From: Ga0077560 sp046330435
Lineage (GTDB): Bacteria; Actinomycetota; Thermoleophilia; Miltoncostaeales; Miltoncostaeaceae
Assembly: GCA_046330435.1 (NCBI GenBank)
Contig: JAXLST010000005.1
Location: forward strand, 1 to 64,000
Reading direction: 5' to 3'
DNA length: 64,000 nucleotides
A program made the translations under genes and the position numbers. Shown here piece by piece: positions 17,006 to 25,047 of the stretch (positions are counted from its first letter, which is position 1; each line of letters opens with the position of its first letter). A model generated the notes under the pieces. That model had not been told where the DNA came from, did no database searches, and saw only the letters and a program-made list of their open reading frames with translations.

Positions 17006-18239
17006 GGTCCACCAGGCCGATCCCCCGGGCCTCGGCGAACACGTCGAACTCCGCCCAGCGGTCCAGCCAGTCGTAGACGTCGCGCTCGTCGGCGGAGGTG
17101 GCGGCCACCGTGACCGTGAACCGCCCCTCGTGCAGGTGCAGGCTGGGGATGTGGAACCGGGCGGAGCCGGTGGCCGGCCCCTCGCCCGAGGCCCACTGCT
17201 CGCGGGCCATGTTGGTGCCGTAGCAGTGCACGCCCTCCACCGAGTGGATGGCGATGCCGAAGTTCGGGAACTCGACGGGCCGGTGCGTGGTGAACGCCAC
17301 GTCGATGGCCATGGGGTCGCCCGACCGGAACGAGGCGGCCGGGGCGCCGGCGCCGTCCAGCAGCCGCACCGCGGTGATCTCCACGGCGCCGTCGCCCCAC
17401 CGCTTGGCGGGGTCGGTGGCCGCGGGCGGCGCCTGCGCGGCGGCCTCGTCCTCGGGGGAGTCGGCGTCCACGATCTTCGCCCGGCGGGTCTCGGTGGACA
17501 GCAGCCGGTGGTAGGAGGCCAGGATGTCCTGCGGGTCGCCGTCCTCCAGCACCCGCCCGCGCTCCATGAGCACCGCGCGGTCGCAGATGCGCTCCACCGC
17601 CGCCGGGTCGTGGGAGACGAACACCAGGGTGCCGCCCGCGCGGCGGAAGTCGGACATGCGGCCCATGCACTTGCGCTGGAACGCCTCGTCGCCGACGGCG
17701 AACACCTCGTCCAGCAGCATCACCTCGGCCCGCACGTGGGTCGCCACCGCGAACGCCAGGCGCAGCTGCATGCCGCTGGAGTACGTGCGCACCGGCGACT
17801 CGATGAAGTCCTCAAGCTCGGCGAACGCGACGATCTCGTCGTAGCGCTCCCGCACCTCCTGCTCGGAGAACCCCAGGATCGCGGCGTTCAGGAACAGGTT
17901 CTCCCGGCCGCTGAAGTCCGGGTGGAAGCCGGCGCCCAGCTCGAGCATGGACGCGATGGTGCCGGTGGTGACCACCCGGCCGCGCGTGGGCTCGATGATG
18001 CCGGCGATGAGCTTGAGCAGGGTGCTCTTGCCCGAGCCGTTGCGGCCCACCAGCCCCACGGACTCCCCGGGGGCGATGGACAGGTTGACGTCGCGCAGCG
18101 CCCAGAACTCGGTGTACCGGGAGCGCCGCCCGCGCAGGAGCGTCTCCTTGAGGGTGGGGTTCCGGTCCTTGAGGATCCGGAAGCGCCGGGCGACGTCCTC
18201 CAGCCGGATGCTGCCGCCGGTGGTGGGGGGCACGTTCAC
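16965..18239 (-). CDS. wzt: ABC exporter ATPase for polysaccharide (Wzt) with C-terminal carbohydrate-binding domain
   Basis: Residues 1-245 form the nucleotide-binding domain, with Walker A GLVGRNGSGKST, signature YSSGMQLRLAFA, Walker B VMLLDEVFAVGD and the switch His in SHDPAAV. The RGRRSRYTEFWALRDV start is typical of O-antigen and teichoic-acid exporters. Residues about 260-424 form a separate beta-sandwich (VEITAVRLLDGAG...FGIAIHSVEGVHCYGTN), matching Wzt C-terminal domains that recognise the finished glycan terminus. It powers export with the permease at 22961-23758. The GTG at 18239 overlaps the preceding stop, so it ends the five-gene leftward operon that begins at 22876. Confidence 0.93.
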   Translation of the reverse strand: MNVPPTTGGSIRLEDVARRFRILKDRNPTLKETLLRGRRSRYTEFWALRDVNLSIAPGESVGLVGRNGSGKSTLLKLIAGIIEPTRGRVVTTGTIASMLELGAGFHPDFSGRENLFLNAAILGFSEQEVRERYDEIVAFAELEDFIESPVRTYSSGMQLRLAFAVATHVRAEVMLLDEVFAVGDEAFQRKCMGRMSDFRRAGGTLVFVSHDPAAVERICDRAVLMERGRVLEDGDPQDILASYHRLLSTETRRAKIVDADSPEDEAAAQAPPAATDPAKRWGDGAVEITAVRLLDGAGAPAASFRSGDPMAIDVAFTTHRPVEFPNFGIAIHSVEGVHCYGTNMAREQWASGEGPATGSARFHIPSLHLHEGRFTVTVAATSADERDVYDWLDRWAEFDVFAEARGIGLVDLSGTWEVRPAATA

Positions 18240-19426
18240 CGCCGGGCCTCCGCGGCCACGGCGTCCACGCACTCCCGCCAGATCCCCGCGACGCGCTCCC
18301 AGGAGTGCTGGGCGCGCACGCCGGCGCGGCCCTGCCGGCCGATCGCCCGCGCCGCGGCGGCGTTGCGCATGAGGAAGTCGAGCATCACCACGTATTCACC
18401 GGTGCCGTCGTACCACAGCCCGCCCGAGGTGCGGCGGGACTGCCCCACCAGGACCGGCGACGCGGCGTTGGCCAGGGTGGGCCGCGCGTGGCTCCATGCG
18501 TCCAGCTGGGCGATGGACAGGCTCTCGTACGGCGAGGGCACCACCACGACCGCGGCGCCGGCGATGGCCTCGTGCTTCTCGGCCTCCTCGACGAACCCGG
18601 TCACGTGCAGCCACGGCTCGTCGGGCAGCCGCAGGTCGCCGCGCCCCACCAGCACCAGGTCGGCGCCGTCGGGCCGGGCGGCGCGATACGCGCGGTGGTC
18701 CTCCACGAGGCGGTCGACGCCCTTGGAGGCGTCCAGGCGGCCCACGCACAGCGCGTACGGGCGGGTGATGCCGCGCCGCGTGGCGAACGCGCCCGGGTCG
18801 GCGTCCGGCACCGGGTCGGCGCCGAAGCCCATCACCACGGCGCGCGCACCGTCCACGCCGAACCGCTCCAGCACCAGGTCCCGCTCCTCGGGGGTGTTGC
18901 ACATCACCCGCCGGGCGGCGTGGAACACCGGGTCGAAGATGCGCAGCCGGGCCGGCGGCTCGTCGTGGAGCGTGGGGACCAGCAGCGCGCGGTCCGCGAC
19001 CAGCGGCAGGCCGCGCACGGTGGTGGCGTACAGGTAGGTCACGAACACCACGGCGTCGTAGCCCGCGCCGTGCTCGCGCAGGTGGTCGAGCAGCCCGGGG
19101 GCGTTGGGGCCCTGGGCGTCCATCCAGCGCGAACCGGCGTCCAGGTCCTGCGGGGCGGCGTAGACCGCCGGGGTCATGCGGTCGAACGCCGCCGGGTCGC
19201 GCGGCACCGGGACGGGGAACCGCAGCACGCGCAGGCCGTCCTCGTCGCCCTCGCCGGGCGGGTAGTGGTCGGCCCACGTGCGGTAGTCGTGGGCGCAGGT
19301 GGTGAGGACCGTGACCTCGTGTGTGGGGGCGAGCAGCCCGGCGACCCGGCGGGCCTCCTCCTCCGCCCCGCCGCCCACGTCGGCGCCGAAGCGGTGCACC
19401 ACCACCGCCACCCGGGTGCGGCTCAC
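18236..19426 (-). CDS. GT4-family glycosyltransferase
   Basis: The 396-residue protein has VAVVVHRFGADVGGGAEEEAR, the YLYATT...LLVPTLHDEP segment and YALCVGRLDASKG. It is a paralogue of the genes at 379-1548 and 20481-21620. The usual E-x7-E reads YESLSIAQLDAW, with Asp in place of the second Glu. That may keep function but is unusual for GT4 enzymes. It overlaps both neighbours by 4 bases (GTGA) within the operon that ends in wzt. The sugar specificity is unknown. Confidence 0.85.
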   Translation of the reverse strand: MSRTRVAVVVHRFGADVGGGAEEEARRVAGLLAPTHEVTVLTTCAHDYRTWADHYPPGEGDEDGLRVLRFPVPVPRDPAAFDRMTPAVYAAPQDLDAGSRWMDAQGPNAPGLLDHLREHGAGYDAVVFVTYLYATTVRGLPLVADRALLVPTLHDEPPARLRIFDPVFHAARRVMCNTPEERDLVLERFGVDGARAVVMGFGADPVPDADPGAFATRRGITRPYALCVGRLDASKGVDRLVEDHRAYRAARPDGADLVLVGRGDLRLPDEPWLHVTGFVEEAEKHEAIAGAAVVVVPSPYESLSIAQLDAWSHARPTLANAASPVLVGQSRRTSGGLWYDGTGEYVVMLDFLMRNAAAARAIGRQGRAGVRAQHSWERVAGIWRECVDAVAAEARR

Positions 19427-20484
19427 GCGGCGGCCGCCAGCACCGGGCCCAGGGCGTCGCGCATCATCCCCACCACGCGCTCCGGGGCCAGCTCGGCCAG
19501 GCGCTCCCGGGCGGCGGCGGCCAGGGCGGCGCGCAGGGGCTCCGACCGCGACACCTCGACGACCGCCTCGGCGAACACGGCCAGGTCGTCGTCGGGCAGC
19601 ACGATGCCGGCCGCCCCGAGGGTCTCGGGCACCGCCGACGCGGCGCGCGCCACCACCGGCAGGCCCCGCTGCAGGGCCTCCACCAGCGGCAGGCAGAACC
19701 CCTCGTGCACCGACATGCACACGTACACCGAGGCCCGCTCGTACGCCTCGTCGCGCTGGGCGTCGGGAACGCGGCCGGTGAGGCGCACCCCGGCGCTGCC
19801 CAGCTGCCCGGGCAGGGCGGCCAGGGCGCGGTGGTACGGCTCGAACCCCTCCCACGACCCCACCAGGGTGAGCTCGGCGGCCGGATCGTGCGCCCGCTGC
19901 GCCAGCGCGTGCACGCGCACGACGTCCTCGAGTCGCTTGTTGGGGACGATGCGGCCCACGCTCAGCATCCGCGGCGGCCCGTCCGGCGGCCGCACGCGGT
20001 CCGGCGGGTCGACGGGACGGATGAGCAGCGGCACAACCGCCGCCTCCCCCAGCCCGGCCTCCGCGAGGTCGCGGGCGTTGAACGCGGAGTCCGCGATGAG
20101 CGCGGTCACGCGGCCCGCCAGGTCGGCCAGCCGCTCGCGGCCCAGCGCGCACATGGCGGCCACCGCGGGGTTCGCCGCGCGCAGGAGCTCCGGCGGGGTG
20201 ACGTTGTGGTACACGACCGCCATCGGCGCGCCGTGGGCGAGGGCGGCCTCCGCCGCCGCGCCCCAGATGGAGTAGTGCAGCACCAGGCCGGCGGCGCCGG
20301 ACAGCACCCGCGGGCCGCGGCCGTCCAGGCGGTGCACCTCGCGCACCAGGGTGGGGTGCACGTGCTCGGCCACCAGCTCCGACGCGTACCCCCAGCCGCG
20401 CAGCACGTCGCGCCAGCGCAGGGCCTGGTCGGTGACCGCGTCCCCGGGGGAGGCGGCGGCGATGACCTGGTGGACGGGCCTCAC
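19423..20484 (-). CDS. GT4-family glycosyltransferase
   Basis: The 353-residue GT-B enzyme starts VRPVHQVIAAASPGDAVTDQA, a start seen in GT4 proteins of glycan export loci. It has VLHYSIWGAAAEA, AVVYHNVTPPELL, ADSAFNARDL, the donor-site MLSVGRIVPNKRL and the motif HEGFCLPLVEALQRG. It differs clearly from the YLYATT-type paralogues on each side, so three GT4 enzymes of two types stand in a row, each overlapping the next by GTGA. The order suggests consecutive transfer steps. Confidence 0.87.
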   Translation of the reverse strand: MRPVHQVIAAASPGDAVTDQALRWRDVLRGWGYASELVAEHVHPTLVREVHRLDGRGPRVLSGAAGLVLHYSIWGAAAEAALAHGAPMAVVYHNVTPPELLRAANPAVAAMCALGRERLADLAGRVTALIADSAFNARDLAEAGLGEAAVVPLLIRPVDPPDRVRPPDGPPRMLSVGRIVPNKRLEDVVRVHALAQRAHDPAAELTLVGSWEGFEPYHRALAALPGQLGSAGVRLTGRVPDAQRDEAYERASVYVCMSVHEGFCLPLVEALQRGLPVVARAASAVPETLGAAGIVLPDDDLAVFAEAVVEVSRSEPLRAALAAAARERLAELAPERVVGMMRDALGPVLAAAA

Positions 20485-21620
20485 GCGGCCAGGCGCTCCG
20501 CGACGTCCCGGAACCGGGCGCTCACGGCCGGCCAGCCGTAGACGTCCAGCGCCCACTCGCGTCCGCGCGCGCCCATGCGGCGGGCCTCGGCCGGGTCACC
20601 GGCGAGGCCCAGCACGGCCTCGGCGAACTGCGCGCCGTCGGCGAACACCAGCCCGCCGCCGCTGCGGGCCGCGTGGTCGGCCATGACCGCAGACCCGGCG
20701 GACACCACCGACGGCACGCCCTCGGCCCAGGCCTCCAGCTGCACAATCGACATGGACTCCATGCGGGAGGCGTTCACCAGGGCGACCGCCCCCGCAATGA
20801 GGGCGCGCTTGTCGGCCTCGGAGACGAACCCGGCGGACACGACGTGCGGCCGCGAGGCCTCGGGGACGCGGTAGCCGCCCCGGCCCAGCAGCAGCAGGCG
20901 CGGCGCGGACGGGGTGCGCTCGCGCATCGCCGTGACGTGCTCGACCAGTTCGTGGACGCCCTTGCCCTCCTCCAGCCGGCCCGCGTAGACGACGTAGGGG
21001 CCGTCCGGCGCGGCGTCCGGAGGCGGGGGTGCGGGGCCGGGGTCGTCGAACCCCATGCCGACGACTCCGCCCTCGGGTACCCGGAACAGGCCGCGGGCGA
21101 ACCGCTCCTCGGCCTCCGCGTTGAACATGCAGCCGCGGGTGCCCTCGATCACGGCCGCCACCGTGCGCAGCCGCGCGTACGGCTCGTCGTGCAGGCACGG
21201 CATGAGGCCGGTGCGGTCCGGGGCGATCTGCGCGCCCCACAGGGTGGTGCCGAACAGGTACGGCGAGAGCAGGATGAGGTCGAACCGGCCGGCCTCCCGC
21301 TCCAGGAAGGCCTCCATCGCGGGGGACGTGACGCTCTGCGCCAGCCACTCCAGCTCGCCGGGGTAGTCGATGTCGCCGCGCAGCACCGGGCCGTGCAGGG
21401 CCTCGTAGCGGGCGGCGTCCCGCGGGCCCACCGGGAACCGGTGCACGGGGATGCCCTCCACGGTCAGGGTCCCGGGCTCCACGGCGTTCGCCCACGTGGT
21501 GTGGTCGAGCGCGCAGGTGGTCGCGACCTCGACGCTCCAGCCGGCGGGCGTCGCCCGCTCGGCGAGGGCACGCACATGGGTCTCGGCCCCGCCGAGCACC
21601 TGGGGGCCGTACCGCGGCAC
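20481..21620 (-). CDS. GT4-family glycosyltransferase, N-terminus uncertain
   Basis: From GTG 21620 the 379-residue protein has PRYGPQVLGGAETHVRALAER, the LLSPYLFGTTLWG...LMPCLHDEPYARLR segment, YVVYAGRLEEGKGV and the motif MESMSIVQLEAW, so it is a third member of the YLYATT/HDEP GT4 group. The natural first strand (LRILWVV) lies upstream in frame, but no ATG, GTG or TTG precedes it before the previous gene. A CTGAGC at the upstream stop would be a good overlapping start if one base were missing. The start given therefore probably clips about 7 residues. Confidence 0.8.
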   Translation of the reverse strand: MPRYGPQVLGGAETHVRALAERATPAGWSVEVATTCALDHTTWANAVEPGTLTVEGIPVHRFPVGPRDAARYEALHGPVLRGDIDYPGELEWLAQSVTSPAMEAFLEREAGRFDLILLSPYLFGTTLWGAQIAPDRTGLMPCLHDEPYARLRTVAAVIEGTRGCMFNAEAEERFARGLFRVPEGGVVGMGFDDPGPAPPPPDAAPDGPYVVYAGRLEEGKGVHELVEHVTAMRERTPSAPRLLLLGRGGYRVPEASRPHVVSAGFVSEADKRALIAGAVALVNASRMESMSIVQLEAWAEGVPSVVSAGSAVMADHAARSGGGLVFADGAQFAEAVLGLAGDPAEARRMGARGREWALDVYGWPAVSARFRDVAERLAA

Positions 21621-21639
21621 GACCCAGAGGATGCGGAGC

Positions 21640-22876
21640 TCAGGACGGGACGTGGGCGACCACCGCGTAGTCCTGGAACCCGTACACGAGGTCGTTCAAC
21701 CGCTCGACGACCGCTCGCAGGGCCTGTGCGTCGGGGCCGTCGCCGGCCGGGACGGGGAGCCGCTCCTCCGCCGGGACGGGGGACAGCCGCAGGATCTCGA
21801 CGCTCGTGAAACCAGCGCTCTCGCACAGGAACGCCAGCGTATCCGGGTGAATGGGGCGCCGGTGGGTGAGGTCCCGGTGGAAGTTCACCGAACCCGCGAT
21901 GAGGGACTCCGGGTTGGGCGTCTCCATGATGAGCACCCCGCCGGGGGCCAGGGCGTCCGCCGCGCCGTGGATGAGCCGCAGCAGGTCGGCGGGCTCCAGG
22001 TGCTCCACGACGTGCGAGACCATGATGCCGTCGAGGGAGGCGGCGGGCAGCCCGGCGACGTGGGCGATGCCGTCGCCCTGGGTCACCGGCAGGCCGCGCT
22101 CGGCGGCCAGGGCCGCGAAGTCCGGGTCCATGTCGATGCCGGAGGCGTCCACCCCGGCCTCCCGCAGCATCTCGACCAGCTCGCCACGGCCGCAGCCCAC
22201 GTCGAGCACGCGCCCGCGGCCGCCCCGGGACTCCAGGTACCGCTCCTGGTGGCGGCGCACGGCCGCCTCCGGGCGGTACCGCCCCTCGAACGACTCGTAG
22301 TCGATGCGCGGCCGTCCGCCGGCGGCGGCGCGGGCGCGGCCGGGGGCGCGCCATCGGCGGGCGCCGGGGCGGCGGCCGCGGCGCGGGGCGCGCGCTCCAG
22401 GCGGGCGAGCCGGGGGCGATCTGCAGCTCCTCGATGCGCCGCTCGAACGCGTCGAGGCGCTGGGAGAGGGCGACGATGTCCCGCTGGGCACGGACGCGCT
22501 CGGTGGCCTCGGCCTCCAGGCCGGCGGCGAACTGCAGGGTGCGGTCGTGCGCCTCGGCGACCTTCGGCCACATATCGCCGACCGCCGCGTCCGCCTGCTG
22601 GGCGATGTCGTTGAGGACGTGGAACAGCAGGCGCAGCTGCACCTGCTTGACCCCGGTGATGACCTTCCCCACGCCGGGCTTCGACGAGTAGCCCAGCTGC
22701 GGGCGGAACACGATCTGCGGGCGTCCGGAGGCCAGCGGCAGGGGGCCGGACCCCACGTCCCCGCCGTACGAGCCGTCGGCGTGTCCCCGTGCCGCCCGGG
22801 CGCGGAGGTCCGCGACGATCGACTCGACGTCCACGGCCGGCGCGGGCGCCGGCGGATCCTGCTGCGGTGCGCTCAA
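21640..22876 (-). CDS. SAM-dependent methyltransferase with N-terminal coiled coil (two frameshifts)
   Basis: TTG 22876 with AAGGA 6 bases upstream starts an N-terminal region with a helical segment (SSKPGVGKVITGVKQVQLRLLFHVLND) and a coiled coil (FAAGLEAEATERVRAQRDIVALSQRLDAFERRIEELQIAP). The class I methyltransferase domain follows (RGRVLDVGCGRGELVEML, GIDMDPDF, DGIMVSHVVEHLEPADLL). Between them, an Ala/Pro linker crosses all three frames. One missing base at the GGGGG run 22412-22416 and one more within about 22310-22380 restore a single 412-residue protein. Such coiled-coil methyltransferases often cap and set the length of ABC-exported glycans. It leads the operon that ends with wzt. Confidence 0.75.
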
Positions 22877-22923
22877 GGCATCCTTTTTCGTCGATGCGGC
22901 GTGGGGGGCTCGGACGGCGGGCA

Positions 22924-22929
22924 ACGCTA
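22924..22929 (-). promoter_or_regulatory. -10-like element TAGCGT for the methyltransferase-GT4-wzt operon
   Basis: TAGCGT on the minus strand lies 47 bases from TTG 22876. The implied leader of about 40 nt carries the AAGGA ribosome-binding site at 22881-22885. It is divergent from the wzm-like promoter 20 bases away. Confidence 0.4.
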
Positions 22930-22946
22930 TCCGATCGGCCCCTGAG

Positions 22947-22952
22947 TAGCAT
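22947..22952 (+). promoter_or_regulatory. -10-like element TAGCAT, leaderless promoter for the Wzm-like permease
   Basis: TAGCAT ends 8 bases before ATG 22961 and no Shine-Dalgarno sequence intervenes. The 84-base gap thus serves both halves of the exporter, whose genes are on opposite strands. Confidence 0.45.
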
Positions 22953-22960
22953 CCGCGGGA

Positions 22961-23758
22961 ATGTCCGTCGCACCGGCCTACGCGCGCTTCACGCCGCTGT
23001 ACCGCAACCTCGTCAAGCGCGAGGTGCGCGCGCGGTACAAGGGGTCGCTGTTCGGGCTGGCGTGGACCCTGATGAACCCGGTCGTCGTGGTGGCCACCTA
23101 CTCGGTGGTCTTCAACTTCCTGTTCAAGGTCCAGGACATCCCCTACTACCCGCTGTTCCTGTTCACCGGGCTCACGGCGTGGACGTTCTTCTTCGGCGGC
23201 ATCCAGATGGCCGCCTCCAGCCTGGTGTCCAACGGCAACCTGGTGAAAAAGGTGCGCTTCCCGCGGGAGATCGTCCCGGCGGCGGCGATCAGCGCGAACG
23301 CGGTGACGGCGTCGGCGATGCTCGCCATCGCCCTGCCCATCTGCCTGTTCCTGAGCAGCGACTCGCCCCTGCCGCTGGTGATGCTGCCGGTGCTGGTCGT
23401 CGCCCTGGCGGCGCTGACCCTGGGCCTGGGCCTGGTGCTCGCCGCGGTGAACGTCTACTTCCGCGACGTGGAGCACATCCTGGGCGCCATCGGCATGCCC
23501 TGGTTCTTCCTCACGCCGATCTTCTACACGCTCGACCAGCTCCCGGACGGCCTGAAGTCCCGCCCCTGGCTGGAGCACCTCTTCTACTACGGCAACCCCG
23601 CCACGCCGTACGTGTCGAGCATCCGCGACGTCGTGTTCTCGGGCACGTGGCCGTCGGCGGCCGACGTGGCCTACTGCGTCGGCGTGGGCGCGACGGCGCT
23701 GGTGCTGGGCTTCCTCGCGTTCCGCCGGCTCGAGCGGGACCTGGCGATCGAGCTCTAG
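22961..23758 (+). CDS. wzm: ABC exporter permease for polysaccharide (Wzm)
   Basis: The 265-residue ABC-2 membrane protein has the family start YRNLVKREVRARYKGSLFGLAWTLMNP with the amphipathic N-terminal helix. About six membrane helices follow, together with LVSNGNLVKKVRFPREIVP and YFRDVEHILGAIGMPWFFLTPIFYTLDQLP. It should form a dimeric channel that exports a finished lipid-linked glycan, powered by the Wzt ATPase encoded 4 kb away on the other strand. Unlike most loci, wzm and wzt are not adjacent. Its stop TAG shares the CTAG palindrome with the stop of the convergent flippase gene. Confidence 0.93.
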   Translation: MSVAPAYARFTPLYRNLVKREVRARYKGSLFGLAWTLMNPVVVVATYSVVFNFLFKVQDIPYYPLFLFTGLTAWTFFFGGIQMAASSLVSNGNLVKKVRFPREIVPAAAISANAVTASAMLAIALPICLFLSSDSPLPLVMLPVLVVALAALTLGLGLVLAAVNVYFRDVEHILGAIGMPWFFLTPIFYTLDQLPDGLKSRPWLEHLFYYGNPATPYVSSIRDVVFSGTWPSAADVAYCVGVGATALVLGFLAFRRLERDLAIEL

Positions 23759-25047
23759 CCCGCGGTCGCCGCCGCCCGCCTGCCGATGAGGCTGCGCACC
23801 AGCCCGGCCTCGAAGAAGACCTCGTGGAGCACGAGCACCCCGGCCCCGCAGGCGAGGCTCACCCAGATGAGCGAGCCGGGGTCCGGGTGCCACACCGAGA
23901 AGCCGACGATCTGGGCGATGGCGCCCGCGCCCACCAGCAGCGGGAAGCCCGGCCGGCGGTAGGCGAGGTAGTAGTAGAGCAGGACGTTGATGACGCCCAT
24001 GAGCGCCATCGCGAGGCCGAAGCGGCCCAGCAGCGCGCCGGTCCCGCGGAAGTCCTCGCCGAACGCGGACACCACCAGCGACTCGGGCACCAGGCGCAGC
24101 ACCCCCGCGGCGGCGAGCGCGACGCCGGCGGTCACCAGCACGCTCAGGCGCAGCATCGCCGTGGAGGACCGCCCCTCGGCCGCGCGCGAGGTGGCCTTGG
24201 GCAGCAGCACCGTGGAGACCACCACGGGGAAGAACAGGATGAGCTTGGCCACCACCGAGGCGCCGGCGTACAGGCCGCCCTCGCGGTCGGTGAGCAGCGA
24301 GTTCGCCATCACGACGTCCAGGTTGGTGAGCGACGCGAACGCGAGGGTGCCCCCCAGGAGGATCGCGACCTCCCGGCGGTCCATGCGGGGGTGGACGTCG
24401 GAGCGCGGCCCGTGCGCGAGGTCCCGCAGCCCCAGGAACCCCAGGAGCACCGCGAGCGCGGACGCCAGGACGTTCACCCCCAGCGCGCCGCCGGCCCCGA
24501 AGCCCACCAGGAACACCGGCACCACCATGAGGGGGCGCGCGAGGCCGGAGAGGGCCATCTGGCCGGCCAGGCTCTTGAACCGCTGCAGGCCCTGCAGGAA
24601 GCCGTTGAGGACGAACCCGACGGCGTAGAACGGCACGACCGCCAGGCCGATGGCGACCACCAGGTACGAGCCGACGTTGGTGAGGTGCCCGATGGGCACG
24701 CTCAGCGCGATGAGCACGGCGGTGGCGGCCGCGCTCCAGATCGCCGCGGCCCGCACGTGGCGGCGGAACAGGGAGCCGACGGCGGCGTGGTCGCCCGCCG
24801 CCCGGTACTCGGCGGCCTCCCGTGCCAGCAGGCTCTGGATGGAGCCCAGGGGGATGGCGACCACGGTGCCGAGGGCGGACATCGTGGCGACGTCGCCGAA
24901 CCGCTCGCTCCCCAGGAAGCGGATGCAGATGAGGCTGAACAGGGCGGACGCCGCCGTCCACACCGCCGACGCGACCGCCAGCTGGGCCCCGGACCGCGTG
25001 CCGCCGGACGCGCGCAGCCGGGCGAGCCCGTGCGTGAGCCGCCCCAT
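23755..25047 (-). CDS. Wzx-like oligosaccharide flippase / MATE-fold exporter
   Basis: The 430-residue protein has about 12 to 14 hydrophobic helices across its length and starts with the family-like AQLAVASAVWTAASALFSLICIRFLGSERFGDVATM. It fits the polysaccharide biosynthesis (Wzx/RfbX) group that flips undecaprenyl-linked glycan units. Helix-linking loops such as SGLARPLMVVP and YAGASVVAKLILFFPVVVSTVLLPKATS match the group. The ATG at 25047 shares a base with the previous stop (TGATG). No Wzy polymerase is evident nearby. The locus therefore carries both flippase and ABC routes. Confidence 0.85.
   Translation of the reverse strand: MGRLTHGLARLRASGGTRSGAQLAVASAVWTAASALFSLICIRFLGSERFGDVATMSALGTVVAIPLGSIQSLLAREAAEYRAAGDHAAVGSLFRRHVRAAAIWSAAATAVLIALSVPIGHLTNVGSYLVVAIGLAVVPFYAVGFVLNGFLQGLQRFKSLAGQMALSGLARPLMVVPVFLVGFGAGGALGVNVLASALAVLLGFLGLRDLAHGPRSDVHPRMDRREVAILLGGTLAFASLTNLDVVMANSLLTDREGGLYAGASVVAKLILFFPVVVSTVLLPKATSRAAEGRSSTAMLRLSVLVTAGVALAAAGVLRLVPESLVVSAFGEDFRGTGALLGRFGLAMALMGVINVLLYYYLAYRRPGFPLLVGAGAIAQIVGFSVWHPDPGSLIWVSLACGAGVLVLHEVFFEAGLVRSLIGRRAAATAG

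Noticed and set aside
21464..24961. A long minus-strand open frame across the methyltransferase, the wzm region and the flippase
   Set aside because: Only the coiled-coil segment around 22420-22876 looks like protein. The rest has Arg/Gly/His-rich shadow composition and conflicts with wzm and the flippase on the correct frames.
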